From DASUTB01 sp036374835 (GTDB lineage: Bacteria; Actinomycetota; Actinomycetes; Jiangellales; Jiangellaceae), in assembly GCA_036374835.1 (NCBI GenBank), contig DASUTB010000085.1, positions 1-58,318 on the forward strand: a DNA stretch of 58,318 nt. Reading direction: 5' to 3'. Below, one piece after another: positions 8,304 through 15,733 of the stretch. The notes under the pieces are model-generated. The model was not told the origin of the DNA. It saw only the letters and a list, made by a program, of their open reading frames with translations, and did not search any database. Positions within the stretch are counted from its first letter, which is position 1. Every line of letters starts with the position of its first letter. Position numbers and translations under genes: made by a program.

Positions 8304-9934
8304 CGCACTCGCCTCCCGACGTTCGTCTGGTCTCGCCCGCTCGGCCGAGTACCGTTGCCGGCGACCTTCGAGCCGTACGGCGAGTCGTCGAGCATCGCAG
8401 CGAGCGGACCGGCGTTGGGTACGACGTCGGCCACCGGCACGCCGGACATCTGCTCGCGCACCTGCTCGCGATAGCCGACCGAGTTGTACGCGCAGAACGG
8501 GATGAGCCGACCGTCCGGCGTGATCTCCTCGACGCAGCACTTCATCAGCTGCTTGACGTTGAGGGTGTACGGGTCCTGGAAGTCCTGGACCACGATCATG
8601 AACGCCCGGTCGGTCAGGTCCGCCAGTGCTTCGGGCAGGTTCACGCCACAGGCATCGGCACAGGCCAACGCGTCGGCTGCCGAACCGAGCCGGGACGTCG
8701 CGGCGTCGAGCCGGCTGGTCGTGGTCTCCGCACCCATGAACGCCGACGCGCTCCACAGCTTCTCCAGTGCCTCGCGGATCTCGAAATCCGGCATGACGCG
8801 GTTGGACACGTAGTCCAGGTAGTCTTCGACGTCGAGCAGCCGCGGCACCGGGACCACCCCGAACGACTCCTCGCCCGGTGTTCCGTCGGTGAGCAGGTAG
8901 GTGACCGAGCGGCAGGTCGGAAAGCAGCACGGCACCGGAAAGAAGTCGCTGGGCCGCAGCCACCGCGGCAGCTGTTCGGCGAGCAGGTGGATGACGTCCG
9001 AGTTGGTCAGCCGGGTCAGCGGGTCGAACTCCACGTGGCGGCCGGAGTGCGTGACCGGCTGGAACGCGACGGCACGCACGGCCGGGTGGGCCAGGCCGAA
9101 CTCGACGACGGGCCCCGCCTCGTGCTCGTTGAGTCCGCGCTCGATTGCGGCGACGAGCGTGACGGTGAGCCCGGCTTCGGCGCAGTTGTCCAGAGCACGC
9201 TGCTTGATCTCGCGGAGGTCGCGGCCGCGGATCTCCCGGTGCGTCCGCTCGTCCAGCCCGTCGAACTGAAGGTAGACGCTGACCGACCGGCCGGGACGGT
9301 TGCGCTCCCCCAGAGCGGCCACGAAGGCGGTGTCCGAGGCCAGCCGGATGCCGTTTGTGTTGAGCACCACGGTCCGGATCGGCCGCCGTTGCGCCAGGTC
9401 GACGAACTCGAGAATGCTCTTGTGGATGGTCGGTTCGCCGCCGGAGAACATCACCACCTCGGCCTCGCCCTCGCTGGCCACGAACGTGTCCAACATCGCC
9501 GCGCACTGGTCGGAAGTGATCGAATATCCATCCGGCTGGTGCCCCGAGTCGGCAAAGCAGATCGGGCAATCCAGGTTGCACCCGGTGTTGACCTCGATGA
9601 TGCCGAGGCATGCGTGCTGCTTGTGCTCGGGGCACAGCCCGCAGTCGGACGGGCAGCCGTCCCGTACCTCGGTCTGGAACCGCAGCGGAATCGTGCCCGG
9701 CTTGTTGAACCGGGCCGAGTCCAGGTACATCTGCGCGTCCCCGTACACCAGCGCCTCGAAACCGCCGTGGTCCCGGCATCGTTTGCGCAGGTACACCTTG
9801 TCGTCGCGGATGTTCACCTCGGCGTCCACCACGACCTTGCACACCGGGCACACCGACTTGGTGTACTCGACGAACACCTCATCGCGGTCCCGCTTCACGG
9901 CGGATGAACCCTCGGTCTGCCGTTCGATAGTCAT
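8300..9934 (-). CDS. Radical SAM enzyme of the tetraether-synthase (Tes/MJ0619)-like family
   Basis: A 544-residue enzyme. The radical SAM motif is CNLDCPIC at 119-126 (CX3CX2C), with the GGEP motif at 165-168. Extra cysteine sets flank it: CPVC at 29-32 plus Cys53 (rubredoxin-like knuckle), CPSDCGLC at 94-101, and a C-terminal group in KCCVEEITPDGRLIPFC. This multi-cluster layout, with 'CGLCPEHKQHACLGIIEVNTGCN', matches the Tes family, which in archaea joins lipid chains by C-C bonds (established for MjTes). The ATG at 9934 has AGGAGGT seven bases upstream. It is the first gene of a five-gene operon. Bacterial homologues have mostly unknown substrates, so lipid or metalloid chemistry are both open. 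Confidence 0.85.
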   Translation of the reverse strand: MTIERQTEGSSAVKRDRDEVFVEYTKSVCPVCKVVVDAEVNIRDDKVYLRKRCRDHGGFEALVYGDAQMYLDSARFNKPGTIPLRFQTEVRDGCPSDCGLCPEHKQHACLGIIEVNTGCNLDCPICFADSGHQPDGYSITSDQCAAMLDTFVASEGEAEVVMFSGGEPTIHKSILEFVDLAQRRPIRTVVLNTNGIRLASDTAFVAALGERNRPGRSVSVYLQFDGLDERTHREIRGRDLREIKQRALDNCAEAGLTVTLVAAIERGLNEHEAGPVVEFGLAHPAVRAVAFQPVTHSGRHVEFDPLTRLTNSDVIHLLAEQLPRWLRPSDFFPVPCCFPTCRSVTYLLTDGTPGEESFGVVPVPRLLDVEDYLDYVSNRVMPDFEIREALEKLWSASAFMGAETTTSRLDAATSRLGSAADALACADACGVNLPEALADLTDRAFMIVVQDFQDPYTLNVKQLMKCCVEEITPDGRLIPFCAYNSVGYREQVREQMSGVPVADVVPNAGPLAAMLDDSPYGSKVAGNGTRPSGRDQTNVGRRVR

Positions 9935-9993
9935 GCCCGGACCTCCTGCGTGCCTTTTGCCAAGGTCCCACCCTCGCGGCATCCATCGCTGGA

Positions 9994-10017
9994 AGTCCGT
10001 AACCGCGCTCACGGACT
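9994..10017. terminator. Short hairpin between CDF gene and radical SAM operon
   Basis: A 7-base perfect inverted repeat, AGTCCGT (9994-10000) and ACGGACT (10011-10017), with a 10-base loop, lies in the 101-base gap after the CDF stop and upstream of the radical SAM start. There is no U-run on either strand. It could terminate the CDF transcript or act as a regulator site (a Crp/Fnr protein is encoded at the end of the operon). The assignment is weak. Confidence 0.35.
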
Positions 10018-10035
10018 ACCGCAGCCGGTGCCCGC

Positions 10036-11025
10036 TCACCTTTCGGTCTTGGCTGCGAGAGTATGCACCCGCATGACCTCGGTGTGGGGAAGGTGCCGGA
10101 TCACGCTGTCCTGGGCCGCAGCGGCGATCCGGTTCGCCTCGGTGAGCGGGACATCAGGTATGACCACGACCGCTTCGCCATGCAGGCGATGCCCCACCCA
10201 GCGCAGCCGGAGCTGCTCGATCGCGGTGATCTCATTGATATGGCACAGAGCGTGCTCGGCCCGGCCGAGGACTTCAGGCTCGATACCGTCCAACAGCCGC
10301 CGGCCAACGTCCCGGGCGGTGCCGACCAACAGGACGACGATCATCGCAGAGATCACCAGCCCGACGATGGGGTCGGTGAGCGGGAAGCCCAGCAGCACGC
10401 CGAGGCCGCCGAGCACCACGGCGAGCGAGGTCAGCCCGTCGGTGCGGGCATGGATTCCATCGGCCACCAGCGCCGCCGAACGGATCTTCCGCCCGGTCCG
10501 GATGCGGTAGACGGCGACGGCCTCATTGCCGATGAACCCGACGACGCCGGCGACGATGACCCATCCGAGATGATCGAGCGGCTGCGGGTGGAGGATGCGG
10601 TCGATCGAGTGCCACGCAGCCAGAATCGCGGATATGGCGATCATGAAGACGATGAACAGACCGGCCAGATCCTCCGCTCGGCCAAGACCGAATGTGTAGC
10701 GACGCGATGCCGCCCGGCGCCCGAGCAGGAAGGCTATCCACAACGGGACGGCCGTCAGCGCGTCCGACAGGTTGTGGACGGTGTCCGCCAGCAGGGCCGC
10801 CGATCCACTGATCGCCACGATCACCGCCTGTAGTGCCGCGGTCACCAGCAGGCCGATCAGGCTGATCTTCACCGCTCTGATGCCCTGACCACTGGCCGCA
10901 AGCGCGTCGTCCATCGAGTCAGCCGCATCGTGTGAGTGCGGCACGAACAGCGCCGTGAGAAACCCGCGGAAGCCGTGGTGGTGACCGTGCTGCCGAGACT
11001 GTTCGGGTGGTTGGCTCATGGTCAT
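10036..11025 (-). CDS. Cation diffusion facilitator (CDF/CzcD-like) efflux transporter
   Basis: A 329-residue CDF antiporter with six helices. The two metal-site motifs are seen: ADTVHNLSD (Asp81, His84, Asp88) in helix 2 and ADGIHARTD (Asp189, His192, Asp196) in helix 5. The N terminus is His-rich (HGHHHG, PHSHD), as in zinc and cobalt exporters. A C-terminal cytoplasmic domain of about 80 residues follows. The ATG overlaps the ArsR-type repressor stop by four bases, so the pair is one operon. Zn2+, Co2+ or Ni2+ export out of the cytoplasm is the likely role. Confidence 0.92.
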   Translation of the reverse strand: MTMSQPPEQSRQHGHHHGFRGFLTALFVPHSHDAADSMDDALAASGQGIRAVKISLIGLLVTAALQAVIVAISGSAALLADTVHNLSDALTAVPLWIAFLLGRRAASRRYTFGLGRAEDLAGLFIVFMIAISAILAAWHSIDRILHPQPLDHLGWVIVAGVVGFIGNEAVAVYRIRTGRKIRSAALVADGIHARTDGLTSLAVVLGGLGVLLGFPLTDPIVGLVISAMIVVLLVGTARDVGRRLLDGIEPEVLGRAEHALCHINEITAIEQLRLRWVGHRLHGEAVVVIPDVPLTEANRIAAAAQDSVIRHLPHTEVMRVHTLAAKTER

Positions 11026-11387
11026 TCCGCCGACGACGTCTCGTGATGGTGGCGTGGCGTCCCGCCCAGCGAGTGCTCGGCCTGGAAGATCGCGTCGGAA
11101 ACCAGTTGCGACGCGTGCTCGTTCTCCAGCCGGTAGTAGACCCGCTGCCCTTCATGGCGGGTAGCGACGATTCGGGCCAGGCGTAGCTTCGCCAAGTGCT
11201 GGGACACCGCTGCCGGGGACTTGTGCACGAGCTCGGCGAGCTGATTGACCGGCAGCTCGCCGTGACCGCGCAGTGCGAGCACGATCCGGACCCGGGTCGC
11301 GTCGGCCAGCATCGCGAACACCTCGACCGCCAGCTCGACGAACTGACTGTCCGGATCGAAGCCGCCTACCTTCTTATCTGCATTCAC
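11022..11387 (-). CDS. ArsR/SmtB-type metal-sensing repressor of the CDF transporter
   Basis: A 121-residue winged-helix repressor with recognition segment VHKSPAAVSQHLAKLRLARIV and wing 'GQRVYYRLEN'. It has no cysteine. The C-terminal helix carries acidic and His residues (SDAIFQAEHSLGG, then RHHHE), as in the alpha-5 sensors SmtB/NmtR/KmtR that bind Zn, Ni or Co. The start is GTG at 11387, with no Shine-Dalgarno. An inverted repeat covers the start region and fits autorepression. It is the first gene of the operon with the CDF pump and lies only 18 bases after the XRE gene on the same strand. Confidence 0.9.
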   Translation of the reverse strand: MNADKKVGGFDPDSQFVELAVEVFAMLADATRVRIVLALRGHGELPVNQLAELVHKSPAAVSQHLAKLRLARIVATRHEGQRVYYRLENEHASQLVSDAIFQAEHSLGGTPRHHHETSSAE

Positions 11388-11395
11388 ACGCAGAT
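11376..11395. promoter_or_regulatory. Inverted repeat over the arsR/smtB-type start codon, candidate operator
   Basis: ATCTGC at 11376-11381 and GCAGAT at 11390-11395 form a perfect 6-8-6 inverted repeat. It overlaps the GTG start of the ArsR-type gene, a usual place for an autorepressing SmtB-family operator. Protein binding is inferred. Confidence 0.45.
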
Positions 11396-11405
11396 TGTTG
11401 CACGT

Positions 11406-12212
11406 CTACCTGTCGCCATCCGCCACCAGTCGGTTCCAGCGCGTAGCGGACTCCCGGTCCATCGGCCAGAACGTCTCCAACCGAAGTTCGGCGAGTGTGA
11501 GGTCGTGCGCGTCGCCGATGATCGCGATGGTTGTGAAGAAGGAAAGGTCGTCGCCACCGATGCGGTACGTCACCGGGACCAACAGGTCGGCGGCTCCTGC
11601 GCCCGGCAACGCGCGGGGTAGCGAATCAACGTCCGGATAACCCCGGATTTCATCGACGAGATTGTGCAGGCCTTCGTCGTTGGGGTAGGACGCGGCGTCG
11701 CGTTCCAACCGCCTGAGGAGAGCGGCGGCCGTAGCAGCCCACGCAGTCATGTGGCGGCGGAACCCGTCCGGGTGGAAGCTGAGCCTCATCACATTGAGCG
11801 ACTGAACGAGCGCAGGCGGCGCATCCGGAAGCAGCGTCGTCACCAACGATGTGGCCGCCGCGTTGGCACGCACCACATTCCACTGCCGATCGACCACGAT
11901 CGCCACATTCGGCTCGTGCGCGCCCAACATGAATTCCAGAACGTCGGCGATCTGGTCGAGCCGGTCCAGCGGCGTCTCAGCGAACGCGGGCGCATGACCG
12001 GCCGCGGTGAGCAACAGATTCTGTTCGCGAGGCGGGATCTCCAGCACGTCGCCGAGGTGGAGCACCATTTCCCGGCTCGGGCGGGACCTACCGCTCTCGA
12101 TGAAGCTGATGTGGCGCTGCGAGACCTCTCCCTGGCTGGCGAGTTCCAGCTGACTCAGGCCGCGGACGCGTCGCCACTCCCGGAGTTGATCGCCGAACGT
12201 GGTTCTACTCAC
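11406..12212 (-). CDS. XRE family regulator with MmyB-like ligand domain
   Basis: A 268-residue protein. Residues 5-65 form an XRE helix-turn-helix (FGDQLREWRRVRGLSQLELA, then SQRHISFIESGRSRPS). Residues 95-260 resemble the MmyB-like PAS-type ligand domain, including 'VVDRQWNVVRANAAA' and a C-terminal 'LTLAELRLETFWPMD'. The GTG at 12212 has GGGG upstream. Actinomycetes carry many such regulators next to a divergent target, here the membrane/SRPBCC pair starting at 12317. A palindrome in the shared intergenic region is a likely operator. A lipid-like ligand has been proposed for the domain family. Confidence 0.88.
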   Translation of the reverse strand: MSRTTFGDQLREWRRVRGLSQLELASQGEVSQRHISFIESGRSRPSREMVLHLGDVLEIPPREQNLLLTAAGHAPAFAETPLDRLDQIADVLEFMLGAHEPNVAIVVDRQWNVVRANAAATSLVTTLLPDAPPALVQSLNVMRLSFHPDGFRRHMTAWAATAAALLRRLERDAASYPNDEGLHNLVDEIRGYPDVDSLPRALPGAGAADLLVPVTYRIGGDDLSFFTTIAIIGDAHDLTLAELRLETFWPMDRESATRWNRLVADGDR

Positions 12213-12246
12213 AGCCCCGATCCTACGGCCATAGCGCAGCAGTTCT

Positions 12247-12263
12247 ATTACCGCCGAGGTAAT
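12247..12263. promoter_or_regulatory. ATTACC-N5-GGTAAT palindrome, candidate MmyB-type operator
   Basis: A perfect inverted repeat (ATTACC 12247-12252, GGTAAT 12258-12263) sits in the 104-base divergent gap between the MmyB-like regulator and the membrane-protein gene, in unusually A/T-rich sequence. The position suits control of both genes. Binding by the adjacent regulator is inferred. Confidence 0.5.
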
Positions 12264-12316
12264 TGTGACTATGACGTCTGTGGCCAGATGATGGAGGTCA
12301 ACGAAGGGAGCACCTC

Positions 12317-12697
12317 ATGATTTCTCGTCTACTTCCGACCACGCTCATCGCGAACGCCGCGTCCAGTGCCATGACCGGCGTCGCGCTCGTCGCCGGTGCG
12401 GCACCGCTGTCCGGCTGGCTTGGGATCCCGGCCTGGCTCAGCATCGCCGTCGGCATCGGGCTGCTGGCATTCGCGGTGAGCGTGGCATTTGTAGCGCGCA
12501 ACCCGCGGCCCAACGCCGTCCGCCAGGTCATCGCTGCGGACGTCGCCTGGGTAGTGGGCGCTGCTGTGGTCATCGTCGGATTCCCCGGGTCGATGTCCAC
12601 CGCCGGGCTGTGGGCGCTCGGCATCGTCACTGTCGCGGTCGCCGACTTCGCAATCTTTCAGACGGCCGGCCTCCGGCGGATGAGGACGTCCGCATGA
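12317..12697 (+). CDS. Small four-helix membrane protein, probable target of MmyB-like regulator
   Basis: A 126-residue protein with four predicted helices spaced at about 10-30, 40-60, 74-92 and 97-117, and few charged residues in between. GGGAG precedes the ATG by six bases. Its stop overlaps the start of the SRPBCC gene by four bases (ATGA), so the pair is co-translated. No family with a known activity is recognised. The divergent MmyB-like regulator suggests regulated expression in response to a small molecule. Confidence 0.75.
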   Translation: MISRLLPTTLIANAASSAMTGVALVAGAAPLSGWLGIPAWLSIAVGIGLLAFAVSVAFVARNPRPNAVRQVIAADVAWVVGAAVVIVGFPGSMSTAGLWALGIVTVAVADFAIFQTAGLRRMRTSA

Positions 12698-13185
12698 GCA
12701 CGCTGACCTTTCAGCGCAGCCTGATCATCGCTGCGCCGGTTGCCGATGTGTGGGCGACCGTCTCCGACCTCGACGGCTACGCGGGGCACACTTCGTCCTT
12801 GGCCGAGACGACCGTCACCTCTGGGGCCGGCGCGGGGGCGCGCCGCCGCTGCGTCGATGCCACCGGGAAAGCGTGGGAGGAGACGTGCGCGGCGTGGTCG
12901 CCCGAGCAGGAGTACACGATCGAGGTGGACGTCTCCACCTATCCGGCGAAGTACCGCGCCCTGTTCCGGAGTTTCACCGGTACGTGGAGCACCACTCCCG
13001 TGGACGAAGGGACCCGGGTCACGATCCGGTTCGAGGCCGTGCTCCGGCGGTTTCCCGGGCGCTTCATCCTTGCCAGGGCGCTGACCAGGCGAAGTGAGTC
13101 CGAGATCGACACCATCCTCAACAGCTACAACGACGCGGTCGGCGCGCACGGTGCACGGGAAGCGATGATGCCGAATCCAGACTGA
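12694..13185 (+). CDS. SRPBCC (START-like) family protein
   Basis: A 163-residue polyketide-cyclase/START-like fold. It opens with the typical strand 'FQRSLIIAAPVADVWATVSDLDGYAGH' and ends with a long amphipathic helix near residues 135-160. Such proteins enclose a hydrophobic ligand in a helix-grip cavity. It is translationally coupled (ATGA) to the small membrane protein. Together they look like a ligand-handling pair under the MmyB-like regulator. No catalytic residues can be assigned. Confidence 0.82.
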   Translation: MSTLTFQRSLIIAAPVADVWATVSDLDGYAGHTSSLAETTVTSGAGAGARRRCVDATGKAWEETCAAWSPEQEYTIEVDVSTYPAKYRALFRSFTGTWSTTPVDEGTRVTIRFEAVLRRFPGRFILARALTRRSESEIDTILNSYNDAVGAHGAREAMMPNPD

Positions 13186-13313
13186 GGCAGTCGCCGAGCA
13201 GCGGCGGACGAACGTCGCGGCACACGTGCAGATAGGCGCTCCAGCGGCGGTGATCGCGATAAAGTGCCCGGAGCAGAGCACTCGTCAGCGAACGGCAGCG
13301 GGATGGGGCGGGC

Positions 13314-13889
13314 ATGACCGCACCGGCGGACAACGCAAGACCCGGCAGGTCCAAAGGTCGGCTGGGCCGGCTGGCCAGTGCCGTCACCGGACGCGTCGTC
13401 GACACGATCGACCCGGACGCCGTGCTCGACCACGTCGATATCGAGCACCTGCTGGATCGCGTCGATGTCAACGCCCTACTGGATCGCGTCGATGTCAACG
13501 CCCTACTGGATCGGGTAGATGTCGACCGCCTCCTCGGCCGCGTGAGTGTTGATGCGCTGCTCGATCGAGTCGATGTGGACCGCCTACTCGACCGGGTGGA
13601 CGTCGACCGCTTCCTGGATCGGGTCGACGTCAACCGCCTCATGGCAAGGGTCGATCTCGACGCTGCCCTCGAATCTGTCGACCTCGAGGCGGCGGTACGA
13701 CGTGCCGGCGTCCCGGAAATCGTGGCCGAGAGCACCAGCCACATGGCCGGGTCGGCGCTGGACCTGGCAAGGCGCCAACTGGCCGGGCTGGACGTCGTGG
13801 TCGACCGGATCGTCAACCGCGTACTGGGCCGTGACCCGGCCGAGCAACCGGTAGGCCCGCCGCGACTGATCCAGGACGCCGCGCGATGA
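13314..13889 (+). CDS. Nine-residue tandem-repeat protein coupled to RDD protein
   Basis: A 191-residue protein. After a basic N terminus, residues 33-131 consist of eleven consecutive 9-residue units with consensus DVDxLLDRV. Hydrophobic positions and the alternating Asp/Arg are strictly kept while positions 3-4 vary. A C-terminal helical tail (about 132-180, 'SALDLARRQLAGLDVVVDRIVNRVLGR') follows. The regular 9-residue period does not fit a coiled-coil heptad. There is no signal peptide or membrane segment. The gene overlaps the RDD membrane-protein gene by four bases. Similar repeat proteins occur beside RDD genes in other actinomycetes, from memory. Function is unknown; a cytoplasmic scaffold for the RDD protein is a guess. 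Confidence 0.75.
   Translation: MTAPADNARPGRSKGRLGRLASAVTGRVVDTIDPDAVLDHVDIEHLLDRVDVNALLDRVDVNALLDRVDVDRLLGRVSVDALLDRVDVDRLLDRVDVDRFLDRVDVNRLMARVDLDAALESVDLEAAVRRAGVPEIVAESTSHMAGSALDLARRQLAGLDVVVDRIVNRVLGRDPAEQPVGPPRLIQDAAR
13410..13706 (+). repeat. 27-bp tandem repeat coding DVDxLLDRV units
   Basis: Eleven 27-base units lie head to tail within the gene. Two are identical at DNA level (13452-13478 and 13479-13505). The rest have drifted mainly at codon third positions and at residues 3-4 of the unit. This shows growth by duplication followed by selection on the protein. Confidence 0.85.
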
Positions 13890-14422
13890 CCGACATGTCG
13901 AGGCTCGAGGTCACCGGTCACTACGCTGGGCCGGCCACGCGTGCGGCCGGGGCGGCGCTTGACGCCGCCCTCGTGCTCGGGCTGTTCACCGCAGGCGTCG
14001 CCGGGTTCGATCTGCTCGCCAGAGTTGTTGTCGGTGTTTCGGTCACGACCGACCGGACCGGGCTGGCGTCGGTCGTCGTGTTCGCCGTCTGGGCGTTCCT
14101 CTACATGTACGTCAGCTTGGTCATCGCGGGACGCACGCCCGGAAAGGGCATCATCGGGCTCCGAGTCGTCAACGCGGACGGCTCGCCGCTGGCGCCACGA
14201 CGCGCGTTGTGGCGGACCCTTGCCTACCCGCTGAGCGCGCTGCTCGCCGGGCTCGGATTCGCGCTGCTGCTCGTGCAGCGCGAGCACCGCACACTGCACG
14301 ACCTGATCGCGCGAACCGCCGTCGTCTACGACTGGGGAGCCCGTGCGGCCGAGTTGCCCGGTCCGCTCTCGGAATTCCTCGCCCGCCGAGCCGGAACCGA
14401 ATACACGTCCAAGCCGCAGTAG
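13886..14422 (+). CDS. RDD family membrane protein
   Basis: A 178-residue protein with the RDD domain: an N-terminal 'GPATRAAGAALDAALVLGLF' helix (Arg-Asp signature region), a second helix near 75-95, 'GRTPGKGIIGLRVVNADGSPL', a third helix near 115-130 and a terminal 'REHRTLHDLIARTAVV' motif. RDD proteins are poorly defined transport-related membrane proteins. The start overlaps the repeat-protein gene by four bases, so the two should be made in fixed ratio. The C-terminal 30 residues are charged and cytoplasmic. Confidence 0.85.
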   Translation: MTDMSRLEVTGHYAGPATRAAGAALDAALVLGLFTAGVAGFDLLARVVVGVSVTTDRTGLASVVVFAVWAFLYMYVSLVIAGRTPGKGIIGLRVVNADGSPLAPRRALWRTLAYPLSALLAGLGFALLLVQREHRTLHDLIARTAVVYDWGARAAELPGPLSEFLARRAGTEYTSKPQ

Positions 14423-14442
14423 CTCAGCCGCCGCGCGCCTGT

Positions 14443-15069
14443 TTACCGCTTGCGGGCGTGGACCCGTTCCACGGTGGCGAGTTTGAGCCGTTCGGACTCG
14501 ACGATCTCCAGGCCGGCCGAAGGCAGCATGGGCGCCGGGCGGCGCGTCATGTGCTCGCCCATGGAGCGGATCGTGAACAGCTCGATCAGCCGCTCCACCG
14601 CCCAGACCGGCCACCACCGGCTGCCGATATGGTCGAGCAGAAGCAGGCGTCCGCCGGGACGAAGCACGCGTGCCATCTCGGCAATAGCCTTCTCGTCATC
14701 CGGGATCGCACACAGCGACAACGTGCACACGACAGTGTCGAACGACTCGTCGTCGAACGGCAGCATCTGGGCGTCGGCTTCGCGCAGGTCGGCGTCCACG
14801 CCTAGAGCGGCGACGCGCTCACGGGCGACGGCGAGCATGTTCGGACTGAGTTCAACCCCGGTCAGCCGCACACCTTTCGGATAGAACGGCACGTTGCGGC
14901 CGGTCCCGATCGCGACCTCCAGCACGTCGCCTCGCGCCCGGGAGCCGATCCATTCCCGTCCACCACCGAACCACAGTTTTTCGACAGGCTTGATGTCGCG
15001 GTCATAGCGACCGGCCATCTCGTCCCAGACGCGCCGCGCCTTGGCCGTTGGGTTCTCAGCAGTCCGCAC
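14443..15069 (-). CDS. UbiE/type-11 class I SAM methyltransferase
   Basis: A 208-residue methyltransferase with motif I VLEVAIGTGRNVPFY near residues 49-62, the acidic 'GVELSPNML' loop, 'DDESFDTVVCTLSLCAIPD' and 'EMARVLRPGGRLLLLDH'. This order is typical of small-molecule or quinone methyltransferases. It overlaps the TetR gene by 14 bases and is probably controlled by it. The substrate is not predictable. Confidence 0.85.
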   Translation of the reverse strand: MRTAENPTAKARRVWDEMAGRYDRDIKPVEKLWFGGGREWIGSRARGDVLEVAIGTGRNVPFYPKGVRLTGVELSPNMLAVARERVAALGVDADLREADAQMLPFDDESFDTVVCTLSLCAIPDDEKAIAEMARVLRPGGRLLLLDHIGSRWWPVWAVERLIELFTIRSMGEHMTRRPAPMLPSAGLEIVESERLKLATVERVHARKR

Positions 15070-15658
15070 CGGACCCTCCTCTCGTCACTGAACCGATCAC
15101 GCAACCGACGACCTGCCGGATCCGTTCGGCCGCCATGTCGGGGTCCGGCCGGCCGGCGTCCAGCCAAGCGATGATCGCCTCAATCGCCACGGCAGGCGCA
15201 AGCTGCGACGCCCACCTCGCCCACGACGGGTTGGGAACCAGAGCCGAGATCTGGACGTATGCAGCCTCGGTGATGTCCGCGCGAAACCGGTCGGCACGCT
15301 CCCGGAATTCCGCTTCACGCCCGGCGTGCTGGAACAAGAGCCGGAAGCCGGCCGGCTCAGCGGCCGCGGCATCGACGAATCCATCAAGACTGGCTTCGGT
15401 GTAGCCGCCGACCCGCTCATTCACGTGGGCGGCGAGAACGTCCCCGACGCGGTCGAGCACCGCCTCGTACAGCTCGGCTTTGGACTCGAAGTGCCGGTAC
15501 AGGATCACGCGCGAGACTCCGGCCTCGGTCGCGATGTCGTCCAGGCTCGTCGCGGCATAACCCGCCCGGGCGAACGCTTCGGTCGCAGCCGCCACGATCT
15601 GCTCTCGCCGCCGGGCGCGCGGTAGCCGCGCAACCTGCGTCGCAGGTGCTTCGGTCAT
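15056..15658 (-). CDS. TetR/AcrR family transcriptional regulator
   Basis: A 200-residue regulator with N-terminal helix-turn-helix (REQIVAAATEAFARAGYAATSLDDIATEAGVSRVILYRHF, about 18-58) and an all-helical ligand domain. ATG with GGAGGTGGGCC upstream. It is divergent from the ABC exporter at 15734 and shares an operon with the methyltransferase. An inverted repeat between the two genes is the likely operator, so it probably represses the exporter, itself and the methyltransferase. Confidence 0.9.
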   Translation of the reverse strand: MTEAPATQVARLPRARRREQIVAAATEAFARAGYAATSLDDIATEAGVSRVILYRHFESKAELYEAVLDRVGDVLAAHVNERVGGYTEASLDGFVDAAAAEPAGFRLLFQHAGREAEFRERADRFRADITEAAYVQISALVPNPSWARWASQLAPAVAIEAIIAWLDAGRPDPDMAAERIRQVVGCVIGSVTRGGSGADC

Positions 15659-15685
15659 GGCCCACCTCCGCTTGTTGACTCTAGA

Positions 15686-15707
15686 GTATACATCAGCGTA
15701 TGTTTAC
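15686..15707. promoter_or_regulatory. Inverted repeat between tetR and ABC gene, candidate TetR operator
   Basis: GTATACAT (15686-15693) and ATGTTTAC (15700-15707) form an 8-6-8 inverted repeat with one mismatch in the A/T-rich, 75-base divergent region. Site size and position are typical for a TetR dimer controlling both directions. Confidence 0.5.
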
Positions 15708-15733
15708 TTACGTGTGAACAAACGGAGGGCAAC

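Noticed and set aside
7127..9934. Arsinothricin or arsenosugar pathway (ArsL/ArsS with ArsM).
   Set aside because: The radical SAM protein lacks the RCCLKC-type C-terminal motif of ArsL/ArsS and matches the Tes-like layout instead.
13410..13706. Possible CRISPR array from the regular 27-bp period.
   Set aside because: Units are contiguous without spacers and are in frame within a conserved-type gene.
13118..14617. Long open frame (499 codons) on the minus strand opposite the repeat and RDD genes.
   Set aside because: Composition is low-complexity Ser/Thr/Arg, an antisense image of the 27-bp repeat and high-GC codons; the plus-strand genes have clear families and coupling.
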